A stretch of DNA of 64,000 nucleotides from Chromobotia macracanthus (Eukaryota > Chordata > Actinopteri > Cypriniformes > Botiidae). The stretch's first letter is position 1. Every line of letters begins with the position of its first letter. The stretch spans positions 5,708,501-5,772,500 of the forward strand of contig JAZGTH010000067.1 of NCBI GenBank assembly GCA_036877525.1, in the 5' to 3' direction. The translations under genes were made by a program, and so were the position numbers. This document shows positions 22,401 to 35,200 of the stretch, piece after piece. The notes under the pieces were generated by a model, which was not told where the DNA came from, ran no database searches, and saw only the letters and a program-made list of their open reading frames with translations.

Positions 22401-25400
22401 GTAGCCCACAATACATGAGTAGCTTGTGTTTTTTCATAATTATGCTTTTTTGCATATAAAATGAAACCCCAAGCAATATTTTACATTTGGGTTTTCTCTT
22501 GGGAAGATTATAAATCCAGACATCAAATATACGAGTCTTATACTGATACATGCGATTCAGTTACTCTGAGCAGTGTAGGAGCTTACAGAAACGTGCATAT
22601 GTTTTGTACACTTGCATAAATGAGAAAAACTTCCTGTGTTTAAATGTTACTACAGAAGATTGAAATCACAGCGACTGAGTCATCCATCTTGCCGGTCTCA
22701 CCTGATGAAGAGCCTCTTCCTGCAGCTGATGCTGTTCCGCCCCTGTACAGGTGCACCCCTCTCAAAATTACTGAAGATGCTTTGTCAGAAGGCTTGTTGT
22801 AAATCTGTATTGTTGTATTTATATTTATAATAGGAATTGGTAACCCATGGTTTAATGCAGTGTGGTATTAATTATAAATCATTGCATTGGTTTTGAATGA
22901 CAGACAGATGTCATTGTTACTGATAGCAGTTATATCTATGATTGACAGCATCGATGCCTACCGCTCGCAGAGAAAGATCCACCCTCCCTCCACTCAGAAC
23001 ATGACCGCTGGGGTGCAGAAGCCAGATCATGAGAAAATATATCCAAAGCAGACCATCAACACCAAAGAGAGAATTAAGGTTTGAACAGGGGCATTGAGAT
23101 GATAAAAACCCTAGAGAAAGCAGACACCACTATAACATTTTCCTTAACTACACTGTTGTGTGCTACAATGTTGGTTATTTATACCAGAGAAGAAGAATAG
23201 TGATTAGTTTGTGTATGCTTCAGATTAGATACTCCAAAGTGTGCAGTTAAGAGAGTACAGACATGCAGGTTTTAAAGTGTTGCATTTGATGCATTAAGGC
23301 TTTAAATGAGGAGGCAGCCAAGTTGCAGACGGTGATCACGCAGACACTGCAGGCCCTGAGCTGCTGCAGCGATGAGGAACATGGGAAGGGTTCCCTGCAA
23401 GAAGCAGAGGCTGAGAAACTCCTCCTCGTTTCCAGTAAGTGGAACCTCAGTCAGTAGAGCACAGTTTCTCTGCTAGAACCATCTACAATCTTGGTGTGAT
23501 TGTAGTGATGTGTGCTCTGATTTCGCTTTGTCGCTGAAATGCAGGCGAGAAGCGAGCAGCTTTACTGGCGGAGGTCAGCAGGCTGAGAGAGAGTGGCTCT
23601 GGGGAACTGGACTCCCATAATGCACCTCTGCAGCCCTGCAGAGGCACAGTCAGCATCAGCAGCATCCAGCTGCCCCTTAAAGTGGAGTTTGCGTGCTCTG
23701 CTCGCACAGGTACAAGCGTAAAAGAGTATTTATTGATGCCAGCAGATGAATCTTCAAAGCACACTTTGTAAGACTCTTTGTGTTTGTGAAGGCCGTCCGA
23801 CACACTACTTCTTTGTTCTGATTCGGTATGGTGCGTGTAACATCGTGGCCACGCCATTGGCTACAGCTGCAGATGCCCAGAATGGAGACACCATCTCTTT
23901 TCCCACCTCCATCACACTGTGAGTTTAAACACCACATAAACACTCCACTGTTCCTTTGTACTGATGTTCAAAACACTGTGATGTTTGTGGGAAAATGGTG
24001 TTTAAATATCACAGCTGTGATTTGCTCAAGTTTAAATGTTTTCCTCTCCAGACAGGATATTCGTTCCAATTTTGAGATCGATGTTGAGGTGTACAGTCTG
24101 GTAGGTACAGCTGACCAGAAACATCAGTTGTCATTAGAGTAGCAGGAAATATTTCTCTCTCACACGTTTTTTTACCCTAGCTTTTCAACATTTCTTACTT
24201 TTTACTAGTTCATAACTAGTTGTCACTAATCAGTGTTGTTATTATATATTTGTGTGTTTCTGTGTTTTGTAGTCTAATACTCAGAGTAATACCTGCAGCA
24301 TTAACACTCAGCAGTTCCGCAGCTCCACGAAGTCACGGGTATGTACATGTTCATGTGTCGCCCTGAACAACAGTGTTTGCTTGCTTTTGTCAGCTTTAAT
24401 AAGGTGTTTGTGTCTCTAGGTGACGCCCAAGAAGATACTCCACAGTATCACAGTATGTTTGTCTTTCTTTTTGTTTTGATTAATTCATTGTTTTTAAACT
24501 TGGGAAAACAAATAAATGAAAAGTCGGTGTATTGATTTGATTGTTGGACAATCTCCAAAACTGGATTTCTTTCTCTCTCTCTGTCTCTCACTCTATAGAA
24601 GTCGAACCAGAGTGTGACGCGTAAGTAATACTAGTGTATCTAATGGGCTTGTTTGATGTGTCAGCTGTTGGTTCGTCCCTCAGCACTGATGTTTCTTTCT
24701 TGTGTTTTAGCTGCTGCTCTACCTGGTCTGAGTGCTCAACGATCCAGTAACTTTAAATTAGTGGGCTCTCACAAGGTCACACTGAGTTCACTGGGACAGA
24801 GCAAATTTCCTCTGGACAAGGTATTGATACTTCCAAACTGGGCCATATAAATGAGGAGATGAAGTGTGTGTGTGCACTTGTGTGTACACCCACATAACAG
24901 CAATTATAATTAGCTGTAAACTAAAACAATATAGGCCAATGGTATACCCTTGATATATAAGTGTCTGTTTTTCACCTTATCAAGTGCTTTATTCAATCAT
25001 TCTTGGACATTTTCTTTAAAGTCAATGAACATCTAATTTGTTTGAACTCTCTCAGTCCTAAAGCACCTCTACACGTCATTGGTTGGCTGACAGTACAATG
25101 GGTGAATGGTGTACTGAGGGTCTCTTGTGTGTTTGCACTGTGGTGGGATGTAACTGGGTCTCTGTCCTTCTTTCCTGTTTCTCTCCACTCAGATGAAATT
25201 TGAAGGCAAAATCAGACGACTCCTTGGCGATGAGTTTCAGGAAAAGGTGTCACACTCCTTGTTGTTCGCTTATGGTTTAGAAGGTGTGCTATTTGTTTTT
25301 CATTTATTTTATATATATTGGTTGAAGTGTACACAGTTCCCCCTTTTAAAAGCTGTGTGAAAGTTAAAAAGTGTAACGTTAAAAATTGTACAACTAATAT

Positions 25401-27040
25401 TGTTCCACCAGTTGTGCTGGTGGAATTAAGCTGTGTTGTGACCAATAGATCTTCTCAAAATTGCATTGCAACAGTTATTAATAACAATTTCAAGGCTTTT
25501 GAACAGTTATTCTGTGTTTTAACCTTTGTTTTGTGTAGGTTCCATTCCTTTCTCCTTTAGAGGGACACATCTATCTGAGGCTGCACAGTGAGGGCCACTC
25601 CAACGTCCAGCATGAGGGGTTTTTGGTGCGTTGTTGTGTGTTTGTGTCCTTGATGACAATTCATGCCTTGTTTGGCAGGTTTTATCAGCTGAAACTGGCA
25701 CCTAACAGATCTTGTAATCCTTCATTTGTATTTAGGCAAAAAGCAATAACATAGTTGATAAAATACGTACTTGATAGGTCAATTATTTAAGCAGTTAATC
25801 TTTGTGAATAAAACTACTGGTGTGTGTGTGTATACACAGGTTTTGTTATATTTGTGAGGACCAAATATCATTATATAACATAATGATCTCCAACTTGTGA
25901 GGACTTTTTCTGGTCCTTATGAACATACCATTCCACGAATATAACTTTTTCACCAACCAACTTGTGAGGACATTTGAAGAAAGGTCCTTACGAATATATT
26001 GAAACATGCAAAAACTTTAAAGGACATTTAATGTGGTTCTCACTGGTAAAAAAGCTGATAAATTGGCCAGCTCATGTTTTGCTTACAAATCTACTCATGT
26101 CCTCAGGTTTTACAATAAAAACAATGGAAGTCTGTAAGATGTCCTCACTAACATAGTGAAACAAATGTGTATTTTTTTATGAAGTTTCTTCAGTAGTTAA
26201 TATGTTGTTTGTCCTCATAGACCATGTTTGAGGATGTGAGTGGATTTGGAGCCTGGCAGAGGTTGTACTTCCTTTTGGAGGGAGGGCACCTACTGTACTG
26301 GAACCATCCTAATGAGATGGGCGACAAGGTAAGGCCTTACAATTTATACATTTCATAAAATTCTACCCCCTTTCCACAGGATAAAGTGTGCATATCTCTT
26401 ACCCTTTCTCCTTATTGTTTTTGTTTGCTAATTCATCCTCCAGCCATCAGATGGCAGTCTTTCTCTCTTTGGCTTCTGCAGCGTCAGGGCCGTGGAGAGG
26501 GAATGTTGCGCGCGACCACACACTTTTGAGTTAGTAGAGACTAACACTCAGGAGCAGCAGGACAATCAGACCTTGAAAAAGTAATGCATCTATTTTATGT
26601 ACTTAAAGAGATATTTCTGTATTTTTCCTTATTCCTCAGAGCCAAGAATATACCTGAGAACTTATTCCAAGAACATTTTTAATAGTGATGCTTGCCTTAG
26701 CAAACACCATTGAAATGTTGTTTAATTGTTCTTACTAAAGTGTTTTCACATTTAAAGTGCCTCACATTTCTGCTTTTACACCTTCAGTCCTGAAGTATGC
26801 CTTCGAAAGTCTTAGTAGTTCAGTTGTCTGTGCTACATAGTTTTGAATTTCATTTTTGTGGCAATGATCTTGTGCAGGTGCTGGTTTTCAGCAGACACAC
26901 GAGAAGAAAGGACCGCCTGGATGGAGAAGCTAAATCAAACCGTACTGGACTTTCAAACCTGGATCAGGAAGCCCGTTTGTAATGACAACCGGGCCAGCAC
27001 GTCCTCCAACAGCGGGGCCTCTCGTGAGAGCATACTGTAA
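19470..27040 (+). CDS. anln2: Anillin-like actin-binding cytokinesis scaffold (anillin paralogue)
   Basis: Twenty-two coding exons with continuous phase give 861 residues: 19470-19527, 20004-20177, 20423-20509, 20641-20813, 20918-21010, 21459-21588, 21755-22143, 22656-22750, 22949-23078, 23299-23434, 23545-23709, 23792-23918, 24052-24100, 24273-24338, 24420-24452, 24599-24620, 24711-24820, 25193-25246, 25539-25625, 26221-26328, 26444-26580, 26878-27040. The N-terminal half is low-complexity, with anillin-type pieces (RSRVQQLSQRRD; a long acidic exon with DEEEQKEEN). SIDAYRSQRK (about 400) opens the conserved region, followed by ALSCCSDEEHGKGSLQEAEAEK, KLVGSHKVTLSSLGQSKF and VPFLSPLEGHIYL of the anillin homology region. 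A PH domain (about 727-845) begins FEDVSGFGAWQRLYFLLEG. Anillin links actin, septins and RhoA at the cleavage furrow. The protein is shorter than human ANLN, chiefly in the N-terminus, so I call it the second fish paralogue; that symbol is from memory. Confidence 0.9.
19773..19935 (-). mobile_element. Antisense SINE copy in anln2 intron 1
   Basis: On the minus strand a tRNA-like head (ggtgtggcttaatggttaaa, then ggtttaacatcc) is followed by a tail ending in 'gtatctgctaaacgac'. This has the organisation of fish tRNA SINEs, with a different head from the copy at 2721. Confidence 0.65.
22193..22246 (-). mobile_element. Antisense SINE tail fragment
   Basis: Reverse complement of the common fish SINE tail (gccgctttggatgaaagcat, then ctgcaaaacacc). 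Confidence 0.65.
25845..26155. mobile_element. Dispersed inverted-repeat element in anln2 intron
   Basis: Repeated 'gtgaggac' and 'gtcctcac' motifs at both ends and inside ('tttgtgaggaccaaata' near the left end, 'gatgtcctcactaacatag' at the right). It is a non-autonomous, non-coding element; the edges are approximate. Confidence 0.55.
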
Positions 27041-29251
27041 AACCACACCAACCTAAATTCCTCAAAATTACCAACACTAAGAAAGGAGGTCAGAACAGAT
27101 CATATATGGCACATATGTCTAAAGAAGAATGTTGAAATTTAACAGCATAGTGCTTTATATTCTCCATAAAGGTTGTCATTTTAATAATGCATCATAATCT
27201 GCTTAATTGAGATGATATTTTTTTTTTTTTGTTCCTATGCTTGTTCTACTTCTGGGTTCTAATAACCTGCTCTAGGAGGATCCATGTTCTGCATAGTTCA
27301 GCTCCTGCCCTAATTCAACACATCTGAACCAGCTATTCAAAGTTCCTAGGATATGTTGAACATTATAGGTGACTGTTTGATTTGGGCTAAAGCTAAACTC
27401 TGCAGGACGTTGACCCTCCAGTAGCAAAACTGGATGTGCTTGTATTACTTTATTAGACACACATACAATATTGATATATTTGATAACGTTTCCAATCTGA
27501 TAATGCTTATTATATATCTACCTGTAAGATATTACCAGTCAGCTAATTTTTATATGAAAATTATTAACCACACTGTAATGGGGCTAAGGTAAGATGTTGA
27601 AAATACAAGCCATAAAGGCAGATGAGTCAGTTTTTTTTATTTGCATGTTTTCCAGGTAATTCTGTTAAGTGCCTGTTTTGAATGTAAATTTATCTGCTGC
27701 CTTTCATACGTTACTCGCTGTGATTAAATGAAGGCAATGCATTTTGATGCAATAATTCTAAAACAAGAATCTGTTTCAAGTTATGCATGTATGAGGGTTC
27801 CTTAAGATTTAATTAATAGTCAAGTCTACTTTATTACTAGGAAAGCACTACTTTGTCTCCTCTAGGCTAAAATTTTGTATTTTTATTACTTTATCATTTA
27901 CTTTGGGAACACTTTATGTGACTGTTATACAGCAATCTTTATCTAGAAGGGAAAATTGTTTTTATTTGTATGTACCGTATATATGAAGTACGTCATGAAT
28001 AATATTGCTTATGATTTTTTTGGGAGGGCAGTTTCAAACTCTCTCCCCATGATCTGACATTGAATAACTTGATGATAATATACTTCAAGCAAAAAAGAGA
28101 TTTAGGAGTACCTAGTCACACATTACTGTAAATTTGCTTAGTACACTATATTTGGGAGACAGTTTAAACAACAATGTAGTCATTTATGTTATGTTAACTT
28201 TACCCATGTAAAGCACATTAAAAGTTCTTAGTTTCGGGGTTCATACTCTGATCAGATTGTAATCTGGGGTTCTTGGGTTAGAATCTGGAATGTGTAAGTG
28301 ACAAATCAACACTACAGAGCTGGTCATTTTATAGCTGAAACTTCCATACAATTACTTACCATGCATGTGATTCATTTCACAGTGTGTATGGAATAAGAGC
28401 GACCTTGCAACCTTACTGTTGGAGGTTTATTAGAAGTTTCAAATTACATATAATCTATAGTATATAATCTATATAGTATAGATTCTATATAGTATAGATT
28501 CTATATAGTATAGATTCAATAGTATATATTTAGTAGATTATATCTGTTTGTCTGCAGAACTGAGTTGTCTCTTTATAGTTATCACTTTCTATGTGTTTCT
28601 ATGTATTTGTCCCATATGTGTGTTTGTGACAGAGGGCCTCATTCTCTTGCTGTGTTAAACTCTGAAATGCTCTGTTGAAGGTACTATAAAATAAATATGG
28701 CCATTAGGAACTGCTGTGCATGTTGTTTTTTCTTTGGCTGTTCTGCTTCTTTGGCTGTTCTTGATTGTTTCTGCTTTTTAGGTCTAATGTAAATGTTTAA
28801 AATGGAGCGTAATGCTGGACATATCTAGTCAATTCTTTGACTTATCAGTGACTACATTTTATTGCTATTCAAAAATGGCAAAACAATGATGTAAGCAGCA
28901 TATAAACCAAATACTATCAACCTTTCCAAGGTTTTTAAATAGTGATACGTTGTAATACATAGATGTATACATGAAACTGAGACTAATATGCCATATGTGC
29001 AAGCAGTATTGCTATCTGATGTGTTGTTTACTTCACTCCAAATGACCAGTTCTCATGAACTGTTTCTCTATGAAAACAGTAGCTTAAACATGCCACCTTT
29101 CATTAAGCTTATTGTTCTGTGATACTGTGCTCAACACCTTCCCATATCCAACATGCAAATACTCTCTCACACACACCTTTCGTTCAGACCTTTCAGCTTC
29201 TGCTGGGAAGTGTGTTTCTCATGTAATTTGTTGCTCAGTATCAATGAGAAC
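27041..29251. other. anln2 3' UTR and intergenic interval
   Basis: Transcribed tail of anln2, probably to the AATAAA at 28690-28695, then about 500 bp before the cadherin start. Three exact tandem 16-bp units (ctatatagtatagatt) occupy 28469-28516. No other gene is supported. Confidence 0.5.
28469..28516. repeat. Three 16-bp tandem repeats
   Basis: ctatatagtatagatt repeated three times without mismatch, inside a longer AT-rich stretch with degenerate copies on both sides. Confidence 0.9.
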
Positions 29252-32200
29252 ATGAGAGGATACAGTCTGAGTTTCGTCTGTGTTCTGTCTCTGGTGAGTT
29301 CATGTCAGTTTCTCATATTGCGTTTGAGAGTCTGGACAGTAGAACTTGAACACATACATTATAACAAAGTTATAATGAAAATAGAACATAGAAGAATATA
29401 ACTAAATAGACAATTGAATTTGTGTCTGTAAGTTGTTTTCTGTGACGTATCATTGCTGTCTGTTACTTATTAAATATGGTATGTTTATTTACCTTAAAAT
29501 GAATCGTGAGTATATACTTGTGAGTATATACTGTAAAATAAATACAGTAACTGATAAAAAAAATGAATGCATGTGAATTTATATTTGTGTCCTTACCTAA
29601 ATGCAATGCAACGCTTTCAATAAAATGTAATGAATTTTCAAATAACATTTTATTTGAGTGATCTGTACTTGAGTGAAATCAATGTAACATTTTCTTGCTT
29701 TTTTAATTAAACAGGTTATTTTCACACTCCAGAGAGAGAACACATCACAGTATACAGCAGTTTTTGAACAAGGAAACCCATTATTAGTGGATGACAAGAC
29801 ACTTGGGCAGGTCTGTGAATTATACTGCTCTTTCTAGAATGTCCTTGGATCTTTTAGAAACACTTTTAATGTATAATTGAATATGCCGTTCAGAATGCAA
29901 CAACTCCAGAGACCCATGAACTGCTGCAGATGAAAGTCTTCCGAAAGGCATCGGTCGGCATGATCCGGAAAAAGAGGGAATGGCTGATTCCCCCTGTCAA
30001 TATTCTAGAAAATGATAAAGGCCCTTTTCCAAAGGAAATGGTGAAGGTGGCGTTTTGTTTGCTCTTATTTAACATTTTGCAAAAGGCAGAATTTCTTAAA
30101 GGAACAGCTCACTAAAAATGCACCAAGTGTTTGCTCACCCTCATGTTGTTCCAAACCATATCTTCCATGGAACCTAAAAGGTTGAATGTTACACTGACAG
30201 CTTCAGTCAACATTGGCTTTAATTGCACCTTTCTCTATACAATGGGAGTAAATGGTGACTGGAGCTGTCAGTCACTAACAATGAGTTTTTGTCTTTCCAC
30301 AGAAGTGGAAAGTCAGTCTAGAAAACCATGAGCAATGTTTCTTATTTGGGGGGGACTTCCCTTTTTGTGCTCCACAGATGCAATCCACTGTGGCTGATCA
30401 GATGAAAATGATTTATAAAATTACAGGCCCTGGAGCTGACCAGCCTCCCAGGGGTCTGTTCATAGTGGACAGATATTCAGGCATTTGCTGTCTGTCACCA
30501 GCAAACTGGACCGAGAGGAAACTCAACAATACATTGTGAGTGATCTGTCACGCTCTCAGAACTTGGGGAAGGGTTCACGAAAAATGTTCTTTTTCCCAAA
30601 ACAAGATGTTTATTTTGGGAAAATATTTTTTTAAATTTGAGAATTTAAGAACAAATGGTAGTTATTCTTAAGACTGTTTTGTGAATGCGGCCTTTGTATC
30701 TTTAACATAACCAGTTTAAGATAGAATAGCTTTAAATGAATAGATTCTGTTGATAAATGTTAATGAATAATGTGTGTGTGTGAATATTCTGTATGTGTTA
30801 CTGTATAGTAGTATGTTACTGTAAGTATAGTAATTAATACCAGTACACCTTGTGGGGACATTTTTGAGGTCCTCATAAGAAAACAAGCTTATAAATCACA
30901 CAGAATAATTATTTTGAAAATATAAAAATGCAGAAAGGTTATTTAGGGTAGGGGATTGTATATACAGTTTGTACAGTAAAACATATATGGAATGTCCCCT
31001 TAAAACATGAAAATGTGTGTGTGTGGAGCAGCTTACAATTCACGGTTCAGCAGAGAATAAAGACTACACTGAATTTCCCGCTCATATCACTGTAAACGTT
31101 ATTGACGACAATGACAACGCACCTGTCTGTACCCACAATCCATTTCAGGGAGAGGTCCCCGAATGGTCAAAACAAAGTAAGATGTGATGCATTCATGTGT
31201 GACATCAATGACAAATCTTTAAAAGAAAAAGAATGATATTTTGTCATACTCCGGAGTTGTTCTTTTGACAGACATGTCTGTCATTCAAGTGACGGCAATA
31301 GACCGGGATGATCCACAAACCTCAAATGGCATTGTGCATTATAAACTGGTGGGACAGGAACCCAAGGGTGAAGCATTTCACATTGACCCTGCCAGTGGAG
31401 TCATTAGTGTAGCCACTACTGGCACTTTGGACAGAGAGGTACTAAAGCACAAAAAAAACTAAATCACACAATACCAGCTGTGACAGACTTAAGAAAGATG
31501 CTTCAGAGAATATTATCAGCATGTGAATGTTTTGGAATATGACTGTCCCTTCCACGGTCTCTCCACAGACTCATCCTGTCTATAAACTGAGTGTGGAGGC
31601 AGCAGATGGCCATGAGGGAAATGGTTTCTCTGCCACTTGTTTGGTTATCATCAGGGTGACTGATAGCAATGATCATGCCCCTAGATTCAGCCAAAAAACT
31701 GTGAGTTTGTTGTGTGTTGTTTTGGCTTCTAACTAAAATTTCTAGCAATCTGTAATTGAAGCTGCTGGTGTTCACTAGCCGTAAATCTGTGTGTGTGTGT
31801 GTGTGTGCGTGCATGCATGCATAGTATACAAGCACAGTGCAAGAAAATAAAGCGGGAGAAATCGTTGCAAGACTGGCTGTCAAAGATAACGATGAACCTT
31901 TAACTCCAAACTCACTAGTGAAGTTCACCATCATCGAGGGCAATGAGGAAGGATTCTTCAACATCAGTACCAACATAAAGGAGGGAACCATCATGACCTC
32001 AGAAGTAAAATGGCACATACACATTAATATTTATTTACATTATAATTCACATTTCACATAATTTAATTTTGTTTATTTATGAACGTTTTGCCTTTATAGG
32101 ATAGGACAGTGTAGTGAAGTAGGAAACAATATTAGGAAAGCACCATAACTGTATTGTGTGGCAAGCGTGTATGTTTACTGCCCATGAAATGCTTGTACTT

Positions 32201-35200
32201 TTCATGCTATGGCAGGGCATCACTGCCTAAAAGGAACTGTTTTTCTTTTGTTCCTGACCTCACCTAAAATTAGTCATTGCTGAGGTCCTATTACTATCAT
32301 TTATTCAAAGGGTTTTTTAGTTTTAAACAAACAAGGAATTAGATACACCTACTTTACAGGAGGACCAGAATATCATAATGACCTATGGGTTGGGCTGATT
32401 TGGGCACCTAGAAACCACATAGAAATGGGCTTAAAACACACAGAACACCTTAGCAGCTGCATAGCAACACCCTGGTAACCATACACAACACCCTACAATT
32501 GTAGTGGTGGGTTTTGAAAATGTAAAGATCTAGTTGTTTGTCTGTGTTCAGGGTCTGGACTTTGAACAGCGCAGCAGATTCTCTTTACTGGTGGTGGTGG
32601 AGAATTTAGTTCCATTTGTTGTTCCTCTGCCCACCTCAACCACCACAGTCACCATCACGGTGCAGGACGTAAACGAGCCGCCCATCTTTGAGCCCGCAGA
32701 GAAGCGGGTCACTGTTGCGGAGGACCTCCCAGTGGGAAGCACCATCACTAAATACACAGCCATGGACCCAGATACTGCCAGACAGCAGACCATAAGGTCT
32801 TCCACTGCATACATGAACACACTTTCAGTGGTTCAATAATTATTTCCATCCATTGTGTGAATGTTATTACAAAATATCAAAGGTAGCATTTGCAAAACAA
32901 ATGAGGCTCGACCTTTTCTCAGGACTAACTTCATTGTTTTTTTGCAATTGCGTTTATCCAACTATCATTTGACATTCAAATTTTTGTGGATGTATGAATC
33001 AAGTCAGTTTTTCCTTAAGTTTCCAAGCACAGTATTAAAAGGTGTACTAATCTCCAGTTGTATTTGTTTGATCTGTTATATATTTCATACTTTTTTGTGT
33101 GTTGTGTCTAGATACTTGGGCCACTGTTGTTTTTTAAATAAACACCATTGTGTCGCGCTTATTTCTACTCTCACATGTCTGAATGTATTCTGATGTCAGA
33201 TATAAGTTACTGAAAGACTTTGCTAACTGGTTGGAGATCACAGAAGATACGGGACATATTAAAGTCAGGAGCTCATTGGACAGAGAGGCCTCCTTCACAA
33301 AGGATGGAGAGTACACCGTCTTAATAGTGGCGTATGACAATGGTAATTTAAAGTCTCTAAATCTGTCCATTGGTTTTTTTTTAGGCCCAAAGACTTAAAG
33401 GAAAAGTTTACTCAAATAAATATTAGCCTATTAATTACTCACCTTCAAGGCATCCTAGGTGCATGTGACTTTATTTTTTCAGCTGAACAGAATCAGAGTT
33501 ATACCAAATAACATCCTGGCTCTTTCCAGCTTTATAATGGCAGTAAATAGTGCCCGAGATTTTGAAGCTCCAAAAAGCACATCCATCTATCATAATATAT
33601 ATACAGTTACATTACATAATAGTAATCCATATGACTCCAGTGGGTTAATAAATGTCTTCTGAAGTGAAACGATACGTTTTTGAAAGACAATGATTTATAT
33701 TTTGAGTTTATTTAGCGATCAATGTGTCACATTTGAATGTAAACTTATCTGTATAAACAGTCAACATGGCGGCACACCGGCTCCACATCATTGGTCAATG
33801 AGATTTGTTATTGATGTGGAGCCGGCTATTTTTCATTTTTGAGGAATAAAACTATTCCTTTAAATGTTAAATGTTTTGAGTCACATGAGGATGTGTGTGA
33901 TGTCAGAGTAAGTATTTTCACCCAACTCTTTTGTCTTTTTCCTGTAGACGATGAGCCAGCCACAGGTACAGGCACACTGATTATCCAGCTCTCAGATGTT
34001 AATGACAACGCCCCAGTACTGGAAAAGCGCAGGGTCCAGATGTGTTCTGCAGAACCAAAACCCATCCGTCTGACCATTACAGACCAAGATGGGCCAGACA
34101 ACAGCGCTCCGTTCTATGTGGAACTGCATAGTGAATATCAAAACAACTGGACCGTCATCAACAACTCTAGCAGTACAACTGGTACAGATAACATTTAAAA
34201 TCCACAACACTGTAAGTTTTGATAACATGTAACAAATATGGAGGATCTTTAACTCCCTCTCTCTTTTCCTAGGCGATGTTGTGTGGCTGATTCCACTCAA
34301 ACAGCTGGACGTTGGCGAGTACCACCTGTTGTTGCGTGTGTATGACTCCCAGATGTTATTTCAGGACAGCTCTCTCATGGTGGAGATGTGTGACTGTGAA
34401 GGTGATGACGTTCAGTGTCTCGGTGCTGTTCGCGCTGCTATCATCTCCACCCTGTACATCTATGTGTTAGCAGCTGTCTTTTGTCTTCTTTGTAAGCAAA
34501 CATCCTTATTGATCACAAACAACCTATACATATGTGTGGCCGGCATTCTGTTATGTATATGTAACTTTGCAAATGCATATCAACTCGCTCTCATAACAGT
34601 ATTAAATGACTGTAAGGTTAGGGTTAGTATGTTGCAAAGTTACTTAGTCAGTAAAATGTGTGTTGGAGGATGATCAAAATAAAGTGTAAGCAGGTAGTAC
34701 ATATTCAGATTTATGCATTTAGCACACGTTTTGATCCAAAGCGACTTACAGTGTTACATTTAGTGTATACATTTTGTCAGTATGTGTTTTCTAACCCACA
34801 GATAGAACACAGATAGGAAGCAGACTGTCTACTAACACTGTAATGACTGCTAGTTAACAAGCTGTAAAGTTACTTATAGTAAGAATAATGTCTAGTAAGT
34901 GGCCATAAAGTGGCCAAGTTATTTTTAGATTACTTATAGAATTAATGAGTTACTTATAGACTACAGACTCTTTATTCTTTCCTCAGTGCTGCTATTGTTG
35001 CTTCTGCTGCTTCTGAAGAGGAAGAGTGGGAGGAAGCAGAAACCATTTATCCAGAAAGAAGAAGACAGGGACAATATTTTGTGTTATAATGAGGAAGGAG
35101 GAGGGGAGGAAGACCAGGTAAACATCCTTTTCCACTGAAGCTGTCTACATCGCTTTGTTGTTAAGTCTTTGTACTATTATGTTATTTCTTTGTGTGTGTG

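Noticed and set aside
31503..32024. 173-codon minus-strand frame
   Set aside because: Antisense of cadherin exons 7 and 8 plus an intron with a TG repeat; no family resemblance.
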